This document shows, in pieces, positions 11,701 through 23,340 of a stretch of DNA of 64,000 nt. The DNA comes from Guadua angustifolia (taxonomy: Eukaryota > Streptophyta > Magnoliopsida > Poales > Poaceae): NCBI GenBank assembly GCA_036346375.1, contig CM070508.1:24062852-24126851 (forward strand), read 5' to 3'. The notes below the pieces were generated by a model, which saw nothing but the letters and a program-made list of their open reading frames with translations, did not search any database and was not told the DNA's origin. The position numbers were made by a program, and so were the translations under genes. How positions within the stretch are numbered: the stretch's first letter is position 1; each line of letters opens with the position of its first letter.

Positions 11701-13789
11701 GAAGAACAATGCAGCGGCGACCGGGCCGTGGTCGGCTACGTGTGCTGATCGCTCGAAATAATCGTAAGGAGGCGAGAGTCAAGAGACTTATCTCTTTGGG
11801 TGGTCGAAGTAAATGCTGACTTCATTGGCGCTGATGCGGATTCGAGGTTGTCCCGTATGGGCGACTCTGCTTGAACCGAAGGTCGCATCGCTTGACGCAG
11901 CGGCTTTAACTCTAACTTCGTAATCGCCCGCATTTAATGTGGAGTGGGATTTTAATGCCGTCAGCGTCGGCACTTATCAGACGATTAGGCGTGTCGAGGA
12001 GTTAGCGGGCCAAAAAGGCGATAAGCGGTTTTAATTGCTGCGAATCACGCACTTATCATCTGGTATTTGGGGTAGTGGTAACTCACACGGCCTTGGCGTC
12101 TGTGTTTCCTTGCCTTCTTCATCTTCAAGCGCTTCCTCGAGGAGCTTCTTGCAGCTTATAGCTGGCGGCGGCTTGCTTGGTCGAAGCAGTGGCGGAGGCG
12201 GACCTGAGGTCGCCCTCAAAAATCTCGGATGAAGGGGCTCTTCGTGCTGGCCGAGGTGGGCTCGGCACGCCTCGTCGAGATTCTTCATCTGCTGGAGCCC
12301 TCGCCGGCGGGTAGATCCCTTCTAGTTGTTTTGGTGAGATCTTTGGGGTTCTTAGAGTTGGCCTTGCGATTTTCGATCTTCTTCCCACCAGGTCTGATCG
12401 TACGCCGGTGCTGCAAACAAAGCGCCCGTCGAGAAACTCGCTGGCACCCCCAGCTTGAAAAGTAGCTGTGCTTGAGCCGGCAAGCGAGCATGGTGGAGCT
12501 TGCAGCTGTCGGTCGCATATCTTGAGCACTGAGTGTCCCAGTGAGGTCCTCTGCCGCCCTTAGAGGTAGCGCGAGTGGCCAGCCTTCTTATGTAGTCATG
12601 GTGTCGAACATGCGAAGATGGCGGCGGCTCGGCTGAGGCGCGTGCGAAGGGCAGCTGGCGGCGGAGATAACCAGCAGCGTGATTTCGACTCCGCATGCGG
12701 GTTCTCCTCTCCATGCTCATACACCTTCGAGAGCATGGGCGGTGCTGAGGCCGCTTGGGCGGGCTGGGCAGATTGATTCAGCCCACTTGCGTGGCAATCA
12801 CATGCCGAGGCTCACCCGGCGGCAGAGGCATTAGAGGGCTGCCCAGGCTCTCGAGGCGCTCCGCTTCGTGAGGCGGTCGCCGCCGCCTGACAGCAGAATC
12901 GTCTTGGCGTCTTTGCGCCCGTAGTCTGACTCCTTGAACCAGCTCTAGCGTCTCCGGATCTGGGTGAGTCTGGCCGGCCTTGAGCAGTCTGCGGAAGCGG
13001 CGGAGATGGTGGCGAAGCATTGCACTGGAGTTTCAGGCGGCAATGGGCGGCGAGACTCCGAGATGGCGGCGAGGAAGCGCCTTCTTGACCCAACCATTAG
13101 GAGGTATTGTGTCGCTCACCCCGAACTTCGCCCGATGCGGCGTGATATCTCGGGTACGGAAAGCCTCCATACTGCCTTTATTGCTTGACCGCCGTTTTGC
13201 AGACTTTTGCACTCTTTCCTGCTTTAGGGTTAGCATAAATTGTGTACTTTTGGTGTTTGCTTCCCTGTAATGAACGCTTCGCGCTTTTGACGAAACACAG
13301 TGCACCTTTTGGTTACACTTAATATTTCAGCCTTATTCTTTCCTTGCCAAGCGCTTGGCTTATTCTTTGATCGTCTCGCGAAATCCTCTCGCCGAACAGT
13401 CGTGTGTGTTGCCCATATGGTTTCCGCCTGCGCCCATGGTCTCCACAACTTTGGAGGTCGTAGTCAAGAAAAAAGCTATTTGGAGTTTTTACAAGGCGTG
13501 GGCCGTAAGTAGCCGGTCAAAGCAGTTCATTTAAGGGAGGACCCTTGGTCGGTTTAGGCGCTACGTAATGTGATTACGTGGGCCGGGAATCCCCGGCGGG
13601 TTAAATGCACGCTTCGAACTGTATGTTAACAAGGTCGTGCGGGTAAGTTCATGTCTTAGGGAAAAAATTGACTGAGCTTTTCAATGTTCCAAGCGTTTGA
13701 AACAATGTTGCCGTCAGCGTCTTTGGTCGATAGGTCTTAGGGCGGATTACCTCAAATAGCGGTGAAGGGCCTTCCATGGGGGCAAAAGC
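11701..13789. other. Tat-element 3' spacer before integrase
   Basis: No domain recognisable on either strand. The scattered frames here change phase repeatedly and look like chance readings of GC-rich sequence. In sense order this is the region just after integrase. Confidence 0.5.
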
Positions 13790-14930
13790 ATGCACCTTAG
13801 CGTTGGGTGGACTTGGCGCGGGACCAAGTCGCCCACGTTGAAGGCTCGGCCATGGATCTGGCGACTCGATATCGCCTTAGCGTTTGCGATGCTTGGCGAT
13901 AGGGAGGGCGGCGACATCGCGCTTCGTGGTATGTCGACGGCGTCTTCTTCTTGAAGTCGAGCCCGGCGTTGTTGAAGGTTTGCAGCCTCGGGCGCCCGTA
14001 TTCGGTCGGTTGGCGGGGCAACCCGCGCCGAACACGGGAAGAACGGCGTGAACCGGTCGACCCGGTCGGAGTAGTCGCGAGCTCAAAGGATGGAGGCAGC
14101 TCGGTTGCCCACCGCCGATCGTGACTTCTTCAATCGGTTGAAGATTCGCGGCTTGAGCTCCTGGCAGGATCATGCCGTTCGCCCTCGGCTTGGCCGTTGG
14201 TCTCGCGGTGGGCCATGGGCGCTGATCGGCGGATGTTAAAGTCGTCGCAAAATTAGAAATTCCTTCCCCGTAAACTGCGTGCTATTGTGGCCGGTGATGA
14301 TGGAGTTAGGGACTCCAAAGCCGATAGAGCGATGCATGGCGGAAGAAGTCTGCACTGCCTGCATCGGACATGATGGATGGGCGGCGGTTTTGCCTCAATC
14401 CACTTAGTAAACTTATCCACCGCGACCGAGAGGTGTGTAAAGCCCCGGCGCCTTTACGAAAGGTCCGAGCGAGATCAAGTCCGAGGCCGCGACGGCCATG
14501 TGATGGGGATCGTCTGGAGGGCTTGGGCGTAGCGGTGTCTGTCGGGCAAAAATTGGCACCTTCAGCGGTCGTCGAACAATTTACTCGGCATCAGCCTACA
14601 GCGGTCGGCGGTAAAACCTTGGCGAAGGCCTTACCCACGAGGATCGCGGTCTTTGCTGCGTGATGGCGCTGCGCCACGTGGATATCGGCGGTAGCTCCTT
14701 GCCTGGTCGGCGGGATGATGCCCGGCTGGAGACCGGAGGGACTCCTTTTGTAAAGGTCTTTGTCGTCGGGGCCGAAATACTTATTTCGTATGGCGAAACC
14801 GGAGCCTCGGTCGGTCAGGGGAAGCGAAGCGTCTGGTCGGCGTTCGACGAAGGCTTCTCGGTCGGATTGGTCGTCATCACGCCTTGGCTTGACCCGAGCC
14901 GCCGCCTTGTGATCGGTTGATCGTGGTTAA
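13790..14930 (-). pseudogene. pol: Decayed integrase of the Tat-lineage element
   Basis: Read on the - strand, the core stretch VDKFTKWIEAKP is clear at about 14380-14420. It is preceded by a zinc-finger end (PTA.ADAE..VRRC-like pieces at 14540-14640). The second catalytic aspartate region follows as VPNSIITG, then QFTGK (about 14265-14320). The usual DNG is changed to GHNS, so the catalytic aspartate is lost. Frame changes occur every 30-60 codons. The enzyme would join element cDNA to target DNA. Downstream parts to 13790 are only weakly readable. Confidence 0.7.
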
Positions 14931-15179
14931 CCGTGGAAATTGGATGGGCCGTACGCTGCTTTCATTCCTGGTCAGATCGGATGGACGGTGACGGAGGTCG
15001 TGGGCGAAGATCCTGTCGGGACGGTCCCTTCTTTGGAAGCAAGGTTAGCGAATGGTCGGCCTCGCCGTTATTAAGCTGCCGATTAGGCTGTGGTGGAGCT
15101 CAAACCCTTAAACCTTTCCTCAAGTCGGGCGTACCTCTCGGCGTATGTCGCCATCACGAAGTCTCGAGGCTCAGAGGTC

Positions 15180-15440
15180 TTCATGACACAGTCAACCACC
15201 GACTTAGGTCGCCGTATACATAAAGCCGGCGTCTGCCGAGGGTCGTGGCGATCCGGAGGCCGTTGATGAGGGCTTCAGTGTTGGCGATATTGTTGGTAGC
15301 ATCGAAGAAAGCAACCGGACGAGCGTCTCTGGGCGCTTGTTGCGAGCGGGAAATAATAACGACTCCGGCACTGCTCCGTTCTTCATGTAGGATCCATCGG
15401 CGTACATCGTCAATACTCGGGGTCTTCAAGCGCAAGGGGT
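15180..15440 (-). pseudogene. pol: Decayed RNase H-like domain, Tat element
   Basis: The - strand reads RWILHEERSSAGVVI, then EALINGLRIA and LYVYGD. This follows the second RNase H domain pattern of Tat pol: W.LHVDGSS...AG, EALI.GL..A, and L.V.GDS. The catalytic aspartate of the HVDGSS motif is replaced (HEERSS) and the frame breaks soon after. It lies between RT and integrase, as expected. Confidence 0.7.
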
Positions 15441-15989
15441 GCAGGCTTGTCCATTCGCGGAAATTCTGCGAGGGCTTGAACTTGATCGCCGTCCCGAGGA
15501 CGAGCGAGATGTCGTGGCCGTTGAGCTCGAAAGTGCCCTTGGCTATCCTTCGGCGTCACGGTTGTGGGCGATCTCGCCAAGGGGTGAAAGTCCGAGCGGA
15601 AGCAAAGTCTTTGGCGAAGTAGTGGATCGATTTCCTCTTCGCAATTAGCACTATGTAGAGTAACCACGACCTTGGTCGGACTTTGGACTCGAGAGTACTT
15701 CGAGAGAAGTAGACAGTCATTGCACCTTGGTAGCGGCCTTCTTCCGCCTTTCGGCGATGAGTGCTGCGACTCGACGACTGGTCGTGGCGGCAATGTAAGA
15801 ACAAAGGCTTCGCCTGTGTGGCACTGATCGGGGCCGATCGGCGATGCGGGAAGGCCTTTAGTCGGTCAAGGGCTTCACAAGCTTCTAAATCAGCAAAGTG
15901 GTAAGATTTTCCAGCGGTTTATAAGCGGCATCCGCGCTCGCCAAGGCGTAGACAAGCAGCTCAAAGGCTGCGAGGCAACCCGTCGACTT

Positions 15990-16661
15990 TTGGGCGCCTC
16001 TTTTAGATCGACAATCGGGCCCATCCTCGCGATCGCCGAGATCTTTACCGGGTTAACTTCGATGCCGCTCGAATATCATGAAGCCGAAGCTTCGTTAGGG
16101 GACCCCAAGAGCGACTTCTTTCGGGGTTGAGTTTTATCTTGAAACCGTCGAAGGTTGCCGCAAAGTTTCGAGGTCGGCGGCGAGGTCGCCGACCTTTTCG
16201 GTTTTGACGGCGATGTCGCCCACGTGACCTCGATGTTACTGGCCGACCTGGTCATCGAAAGCAGTGTACATGCACCGTGATATGTAGCACCCGCGTTCTT
16301 CGCACTAAAGGGCATCGTCACGTAACAAAACGCTTTTGAAGGGAGTGATAAAAGAAGTCGCGAGCTGGTCGGACTCTTTCATTGGGATCGGTGATAACCG
16401 AGTAGGCGTCGGAAGGAGGCGATTCACACCCAAGATGGAATCAACGACTGGTCGATCCGGCAAAGGAAAATGGTCCTTGGGACACGCCTTATTCAGGCCC
16501 GTGTAATCAACACACATCCTCCATTGCCCGGATTTCTTCTTTACAAGAACAGGGTTGGCAAGCCACTCGGGGTGGCGTACCTCTTTTATGAACCCTGCCT
16601 CCAAAAGTTTGGCTACCTCCTCCCCTATGAGCCTGCGCTTTTCTTTCTGGCCGCGCGGCAT
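15990..16661 (-). pseudogene. pol: Decayed reverse transcriptase, Tat element
   Basis: A clear - strand frame at 16470-16661 carries EVAKLLEAGFIKEVRHPEWL, VLVKKKSGQWRMCVDYTGLN and KACPKDHFPLP, typical of Tat-lineage RT. The next piece (16076-16321) continues with TMPFSAKNAGATY. The catalytic YVDD box is HVGD (codons at 16215-16226), so the first aspartate is glycine. Later pieces (LRRF, KLNP, IEVNPVKISAIARMGPIVD-like) fall in shifted frames to about 15990. Inactive. Confidence 0.8.
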
Positions 16662-16989
16662 TGAGGCATGACCTCACCACTGGGTCGGATATTCAGGTGT
16701 GCTCGGTGACCTCCCTTGGGATGCGGCATGTCGGAGAGTCTTCCATGCGAAGAGCGTCGGTTTGTTGGAGGAAGTCGGCCAGCGCTTTCCTATTTGGCGG
16801 GAGGCGGACCCTACCGCAGACAGTCTGGCCGGGTCCTCGGGGTCGACTGGCGATCCTCTTCGTGTCTTGGCGGACTCAAAAGACCCAGGCCCGACTTGCA
16901 GGCGGCAGAGGGACTCGAGCTTCCCCCAGAGTGGTCAAGTTTATGACGCGAATATACCTTGGCCAAAACCAGAATCATCTCGGCTCGCT

Positions 16990-17420
16990 CACGCTTGAAA
17001 GCAATTTGGAAGGATGAGGCCACGGTAATGACGCCCCGCGGCCCAGGAATCTTCAACTTTAGGTAAGTATAGTTGGGGACCGCCATAAACTTAGCGTAAC
17101 TCGGCCTCCCCAGGATGGCGTGGTAGGATCCGAACCCCACAACCTCAAAAGTGAGGTTTTGGTCACAGTTCTCGGGCCCCTGAAGGTGACGGTGTCGACA
17201 CGCCTAAGGGGTAGGCTTTGGCTGCCCCGATGACAGTGGAAAGGTGCCTTGCTTGGTCGCAAGGTCGAGCTGAACTCCCGTATGCCGAGGCGTCAAAGCA
17301 TACATGATGTTAAGACCGCCACTGCGCCCATGAGCACCTTTGTGAGGCACTTTGACCCCACGATGGGATCGACGACGAGCGGGTACCTTCCCGGGTACAG
17401 GATGTGGTCGGGGTGGTCCG
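16990..17420 (-). pseudogene. pol: Decayed protease, Tat element
   Basis: The - strand shows a GLNIMY stretch (about 17300-17320), the segment after the aspartic protease active site in Tat elements. It is followed by SYHAILGRPSYAKFMAVP and NYTYLKLKIPGPRGVI (about 17020-17140), the conserved end of the protease region. The active-site triad itself is obscured by indels. Role: polyprotein processing. Confidence 0.7.
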
Positions 17421-17889
17421 TCCGATCAAAGGTGATCGGAGACTCTGACCACCGGAGGTACTTCGGGACCGCAGGGTCACCGCTGCACCTCGCAGAGGCA
17501 GCTTTGCCTCCGCTTGTCAGAGTAGCTCTCCACCACCAAAGATCATGAGGATCCGTCTGCCCGGGAACCCATCGCCGCTTTTCTTCCCGACCTCGCGCCG
17601 GGTCGCGCTTCTTTCCTTTACCCCTAGGTGCGGGGTTTCAGAGAGAAAGCGCCAGACTTCGCAGCCCCGAGATCATCGTGGTTGACGGGTACCCGTGGTG
17701 CATACACGACTTCCATCAACTTTTTCGGCGGGTCGGTGCCCGCTACCGCCGCTTGTCGGGCGGTGTGGCGGGCGCGCGGTGGTCCTCGGCCTGTTTTCCT
17801 TCCGCCCGCTTGCTCCGGAGTGATCGGGAGGAGGGGCAGCTCGAACCGACTCGCTTGGCCTTCCTTATCGAAGATGGCCCCACGGCCTC

Positions 17890-19470
17890 CTCACGGAGGC
17901 GTGGTTGGTAACAATGTCGAGCAGCTCCTTGGTAGTCCCGGTTTGACGAGCCCAACTACCAGAACTAAGGCTCAGACGTTGTCAGCGTAGATGAACGCCC
18001 CACGATGTCTGCCGTCGCCGATGTCGGGAGTTCATTACATCATGGGGAGAAGCACGGATATAGTCCCGAGCGCTTCGGGCTGCCGCCGCACTTGCCTTTT
18101 TGAGGTCCTGTGAGTTCCCGGACGCTTGTAGGTGCTCGAAATTTCCCGACGGCGCTTCTTCAGTCGGCCCATTCTTGATGGTTCCGCGGCGGTATCGAGC
18201 CAGTGCTCGGCCGAGTCCGCTAGGTAAATGGGGAGGCATCGAATGATAAAAGATCATTAGTAGTTCCACCGCTCAAGAAGCGAGCCGATAGTCTTCCAAC
18301 CAAACACCGGGTTCGTTGCACCCGTATTTGGTTATGTTAACAGCGCCGGAACGGCGGAAAATCCGCGCCACGGATCTCCCACGAGAATGCTCGGGTCCCG
18401 GACCTTCCGGCTCGGACTACGGCCGCGCCGACCGATCTGTCCGCAACTCCGCGAACGGCCCCGCGCCGCCGATTTTTCCGGCCGAGGGTGTCGCGGTAGT
18501 CGTGGTGTTGCCCGAGGCGCCGGCGCGCCGGAGTATAGGAGGCATGGGGCCGCTCCAACTATGGCGCGATCTTCGCCAGCCATGCATGAAGTCAGCTCGG
18601 GCGCCCGACCGAGACCTCGTGTGCTGAGTGTCCGGGGCCGGTACATGTCAGACTGATGGCAGGCTCTACCAGCTCCCGGAGGTGCTGGTAGGTAGCCCTC
18701 GCCTCAGGCTCGTTCGGTTCGGGGATGCCGCGGAGTAACATCGCGGCCGCGGTGAAATTTTGGCTACGACCGGCTCTTCCGCCATGCTTGTTGCCAGACT
18801 GGCGACGCTGCAGCGCTGCCGCCTTTGGTTGATGCGGGCACAAGGTGGTTTTGCCCGGCTGGTCGGCCCTCGCTTGCCGAAGTCTGCCGCCGCAGCCCCG
18901 CCTGCTTAGAGAAGCTCGTCGTGGTGGATCTGGGGAGACCCAAGCTGGTCATGCTGAAGCCCCGCCTCTGGTGCTTCTGAGCACCGGTGGCGGGCTTCTT
19001 GGCTCGGGGAAGTGGCGTCGATCGATGGCTCACGCCGCCACGCTGTATTCGCGGAGTATAGCTCTTCGAGGCTCGCCCGTGTCGGAGCCGGAGTCGCCGC
19101 CGAGGGGTTTTCAGATTCGTGGAAGGAGGCCGCGATAGCCGCCCATTGCCACGAAATGCAAGTTTACGGAGGCGGCGCCGCGCATGCTGCGTTTCTCCCC
19201 GGGGATGGCGCTGCTGGTGGTGCCGCTGAAGCCTACATGGGGCCTCGAGCCGGAAGGTCGTCAAGGGCGCCGGCGACGAGGTCTGGCACTCGGGGGGCTC
19301 GGTCCGGATGCGACGGTACAAGGACGAGCTCTCCCGCCATAGTAGATGAAGTCGAGGAGCCGAACCGATTCGCCTCGGCGCAAGCGCTTATCGCTGGTGG
19401 TGGAAGCCATCAAGGAGACAAATGGGAATCCGGAGATGCCGATGACGCGCGAGCCCCTACTCGGGCGCAC
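17890..19470 (-). pseudogene. gag: Decayed gag, Tat element
   Basis: The N-terminus begins right inside the 5' LTR. At 19261-19470 (SRVIGISGFPFVSLMAS) it is homologous to the host copy's start (LRVIFVISRFPVTSLMAS). The capsid region (Retrotrans_gag type) is readable at 17982-18269: LLMIFYHSMPPHL, RNF..LQASGNSQDLKK and ARDYIRASP. It continues near 17900-18000 into the FIYADN / ELLDIVT region. The middle part is Arg/Pro-rich and frame-broken. Confidence 0.75.
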
Positions 19471-19477
19471 TAACCGC

Positions 19478-20373
19478 TTGCGTGTTTCGAGAACCGCAAG
19501 TAAATTTGTAGGTCTAGAGGGCTACGCGATCCCGCTCCTTGAATGGTTAGACCGAAGAAAGGGGGGTCCAAGATTTATCTTGGTTCGGGCAGTAACGCCC
19601 CTACCCAGCCAGTGAGGTGGTCGGGTGTTATTGATTCTCGTGTATCCGCTGTTACAAGCGAGGGTTGAGCTCTGCTCGAGCGCCAGGCATGTGGGTCGCC
19701 GGGAATGGCAACGAGTGTGATTCGGGAGTGCTATGTTCGAATGCCTACCCCGGTGCCCGCTCCGAAGGGCCATGCCTCCCCTTATATAGCCTGGGGAGGC
19801 AGGTTACGCGGAGGTTACACGGGAGTGTGTAAAGGGAAAAAATGGATGGGGCTCCCTACGCCTAGGAGTCCGGTCTTTTGCCTCGGTGTCTGGTTGCTGG
19901 ACTCGACCTTTGACGGGTGGCCGCACGTCCCGTGTTGGGTTGGTGGAGGCGCAGAGCGACGGCTTGGTCCGTTCCTCCGGGAAACGGCGAACTCGCTCTG
20001 CCAAGAAGGTCGTGCTGACGCCGAGGGCGCTGCCGAACCGTCTTGGGAAGGTGCGAGCGCCCCGCCCTCGCCGATCAGGATTTAACCGCCGACGGCCGCT
20101 TTAGGTGACCAGCAGAGGCCGATTTCTGACGATTTGACGTCAGCTTCTTGGTGAAGATGATCCGAGCTTGTTCGGGGCTGCCGATCGGTCCGACCCATTG
20201 GTCGGGCCAACCCTGGGTCGTCGTTGCCGTAGTTCGTGGGGCGCCGGTCTCAGAAGCGCAATTGGACGACGCCGCGGGCCTCCGGCGGGTGGCTTGTTTG
20301 AGGCTCAGGCGCGGTGGCGGCCCATATGCTTCTCCTGGGCCGCTGAGGATACCTATGCCCTGGGTATTCGTCA
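19478..20373 (-). repeat. 5' LTR of the Tat-lineage element
   Basis: About 896 bp. The last base (…GTATTCGTCA) is fixed by the AGCCG target duplication. The left edge is blurred: the expected TGTCGGTGTTT reads TTGCGTGTTT. The sequence just left of it (CTACTCGGGCGCAC) corresponds to CTACCTGGCGCGCCAAC at 49115-49131, which on the - strand looks like the primer binding site of this family. Confidence 0.8.
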
Positions 20374-21850
20374 AGCCGTGTGATGAAATAAACGGCCAAG
20401 ATTGCACCGACGCTTCGGCTCGTTACTGCGGTGCTGACACGTGGCATTGTCTCGACCAACGGATCAAGATCAAACGGCGAGCATTGACCGAGTGACGTCG
20501 ACAGCAACGGCGGCTCTGTTGCCTCGGTTCCCGCACGACATGCGTCAACACGGGATTAGCCCGGTGCGCGGCGTGATCTCTAACGTTCATTCAAATTTCA
20601 ACGGTTCGGATTAACTCTAATACGTGCGATGCAACCGGCTACGTGGCTTCACCGATGCGCGACACACGGCAGCACAACAGCCAACGGATCTAGATCTAAC
20701 GGTCAACATACATCAACCCGTTTCTACACCGAGAAATCTAGACTGTTGATTAGATTTAACGGTTGAGATATGAAAATGAGCTTTAATGTAAATGCGACTA
20801 CGTGGATGCATCGTAACCATTCATCCAAGATCTAATGGCTACGATCTAATGCATCTAAGGAACACGTGGGCAGTCCCGAAGATGGGCACGTGTCCGAATC
20901 TTATCCGTCCGTCAAGAATTCTACGGCTAAGATCTATTGCTCTGGTTTCTACCGAGAGAGAACACGTGGACTCACTGGAGCGATGCGACGCAGATCCAAC
21001 GACCGACGATGCTTGTGAGCTCGGTGATGGCTCGGCGGCGTTCGAAGACCGGAGCTGGGGAAGACGACGAAGGCAACAGCGTTTCAGGCTTCCTCCGGTG
21101 AGATGAAGTAGCCCCACGGACGCGTCACGACTTGAGGATTACCCCGGTGGTCACGACGGCGGCGGAGGGTGATCGGCGGTGGCGCAAACACGCAGTATCA
21201 GCCCGAACTACTATGAAAGTGCGTGCGTTTCACGGTGGGTTTCGAGAAGTGTGAAAGAGCTCAAAATGTGCAGAAAGACATGCTTTATACACTGCACCAG
21301 TTAATGAAGCGGTGGAGTGATCATGGCGGCGGTTTCGCCGCGAAGCGCTTCGGCAAGAATGGTCGACGGCGGCGCTTCCTTCCTGAGATTTAAACGAGCG
21401 GGCGATCCTGCATACACGCGGTGACGATCCGATGGCAGGAGGCGGCGAATCGGTGCGGGTAGATCTCAGCCGTTCGATGCGGATCGAACGGTAGAGAGAC
21501 GATGGGTTTAGGGTTTCGGCCGATCGAGCCGTGCGGCGCGCATAGTAATGGGCTTGACCCGTTACTGTTCACCGTGTTTTATTAAGTTTTTCCAATTAAA
21601 ATAATTTCAAAAATTCATTTTAATTATTTGAGGCTTCTAAAATATCAGAAAAATTTTGGAAAAATTCTAGAAAATACTTTACAACATTTTAAACTCAAAT
21701 AAAATATTTTCATTTATATTTTGTTGAAACTTTTCATTATTAAATTAATTTCCAAAGAAAGACTAATTTCCAGAAATTCAAATCAAAGTAAATTCCAGAA
21801 ATTCAAAATAAATTATAAAATTCAAAATATCCAAATTTTGGGATGTTACA

Positions 21851-21865
21851 AACCTCCTCTTAATG
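21851..21865 (-). other. Polypurine tract of element A
   Basis: The - strand reads TTAAGAGGAGGTT directly before the 3' LTR start TGTAACATCCC. Purine-rich, at the required place for plus-strand priming. Confidence 0.75.
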
Positions 21866-21889
21866 TAATCTCAATTCCGAGATTCGTGG

Positions 21890-23340
21890 TTATCTAGAGA
21901 AGAGGTTGGGAAACTCCTTCAAATCTTCCTCACGCACCCAAGTTGCTTCGCTTTCTGAGTGGTTGCTCCATTGGACTCTGCAAAAGCGGGTTGACTTGTT
22001 TCTGGTTTCACGATCCATGGTGTCCAAAATCTTCACTGGATGCTCCTTGTAAGTTAAATCCTCTTGCAGTTCAATAGCTTCGATAGGTGCTTGTTGCTCC
22101 GGTACTCGAAGACATTTCTTCAATTGCGATACATGGAATACATCATGTACCCCTGCCAGAGATTGCGGTAATTCCAACTGGTAGGCGACTTCACCTTTGC
22201 GGCTCAATATCTTGAATGGTCCCACGTACCTTGGGGCAAGTTTTCCTTTTGCATGAAACCTTTTCACTTCTTTGAGTGGTGTGACCTTGAGATAGACATA
22301 ATCCTCTGGCTCAAAGCTCAAATCACGTCGTCGGTTGTCAGCATAACTCTTCTGCCTAGATTGTGCAGTCTTCAACCTTTCTCTAATCAGAGCAATCTTC
22401 TCCTCTGCCTCTAAGAGTACGTCCGGTCCAAAAACATGACGTTCTCCCGTCTCATTCCAATTTAATGGTGTTCGACATGAACGACCATATAAAGCTTCAA
22501 ATGGAGACATTTTCAAACTAGCTTGATAGCTATTATTGTAGCTAAACTCGGCATATGGCAAGCATTTGTCCCACGATGTGGTATATGACAATGCACAAGC
22601 TCTTAGCATATCTTCAAGTATCTGGTTAACCCTTTCACCACCATCATGTCTGTGGATGGTATGTCAGATCAAGTTCAAATGGTACCCATAGTCAGTATGC
22701 AATTTTATCCCAAAATCTCGAGGTGAATTGAGTACCTCTATCCGATACTATCTTCTTAGGCACACCGTGTAAGCAAACAATTCTTGATATGTACAGCTTC
22801 GCTAACTTTTCTCCAGAGTATGTTGTTTTTACTGGTATGAAATGTGCAACCTTGGTTAAACGATCCACTATGACCCATATGGAGTCATATCCACCCTGAG
22901 TCCTTGGCAAACCGGTGATGAAATCCATCTCGATTTCCTCCCATTTCCATTCTGGTATCTTTAGTGGTTGTAGCAGTCCAGCTGGTCGCTGATGCATTGC
23001 TTTAACTCTCTGACATACGTCACACAATGCTACATACTCGGCTACCTCCTTCTTCATATTTGGCAACCAAAATCTCTCTTTTAAATCCTGATACATCTTA
23101 GCACTTCCTGGATGAATCGAGTACTTGGAATCATGTGCTTCTTCCAGTATTAACTGCTTCAATTCAGGTTTATGGAGTACGCAGATTCTGTTCTTTATCC
23201 ACAAGGTACCCTGCTCATCTACTCTGAAGTCTTTGGCTAAATCTTCATCCATCTTGGATTTGATCCTATTAATCTTCTCATCATAATTTTGACGTTCCTT
23301 GATCTGCTCTTCTAGGGTCGGCTTAACCTACAAAGTAGCT
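21890..23340 (-). pseudogene. pol: Integrase with chromodomain, element A (interrupted)
   Basis: The sense order on the - strand is a zinc-finger region (HPGSAKMYQDLKERFW, then CDVCQRVKAM), the core with MDFITGLP and SDRGTQFTSRFW (22692-23252), and a second frame 21890-22609 with SPFEALYGRSCRTPLNW and KGKLAPRYVGPFKIL. The last is the GPY/F motif. A chromodomain follows: PVKILDTMDRETRNK, then RVQWSNHSESEATWVREEDL. About 80 bp between the two frames (22610-22691) are frame-broken around the third catalytic residue (ERVNQ still visible). In the link before the zinc finger, a TAG replaces a Glu codon (ATL*VKP, about 23326-23334). Chromodomains steer integration to heterochromatin marks in chromoviruses. 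Not functional as is. Confidence 0.85.

Larger units (their letters stand above)
5560..20373 (-). mobile_element. Tat-lineage Ty3/gypsy element with an antisense extra gene
   Basis: A 14.8 kb element in - orientation. The 3' LTR is 5560-6442 and the 5' LTR about 19478-20373. In sense order the internal region holds gag, protease, RT, RNase H and integrase (19470 down to about 13790), then a 7 kb 3' region with two tandem repeat arrays and an opposite-strand gene. The target duplication is AGCCG at 20374-20378. The left copy reads GAGCG (5555-5559), one C short. After removal, element A's LTR reads through (ATGAGCCGTGTGATG). Gag and RT motifs are of the Tat type known from plants. Every domain has frameshifts, so the copy is inactive. 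Confidence 0.88.
2829..21850 (-). repeat. 3' LTR of element A, interrupted twice
   Basis: LTR pieces 2829-4850, about 5533-5559 and 20374-21850 align in order with the right LTR (27695-27802, then 43973-47622). The start TGTCGTGCCCCGAATTTGAG matches TGTAGTGCACTTAATTTGAG, and both copies end GGGATGTTACA. About 220 bp present in the right copy (44104-44310) are missing here near 3065. The insertions are a solo LTR (4851-5529) and a Tat element (5560-20373). A TATAAAAATA box (- strand) lies near 4505-4515. Confidence 0.88.
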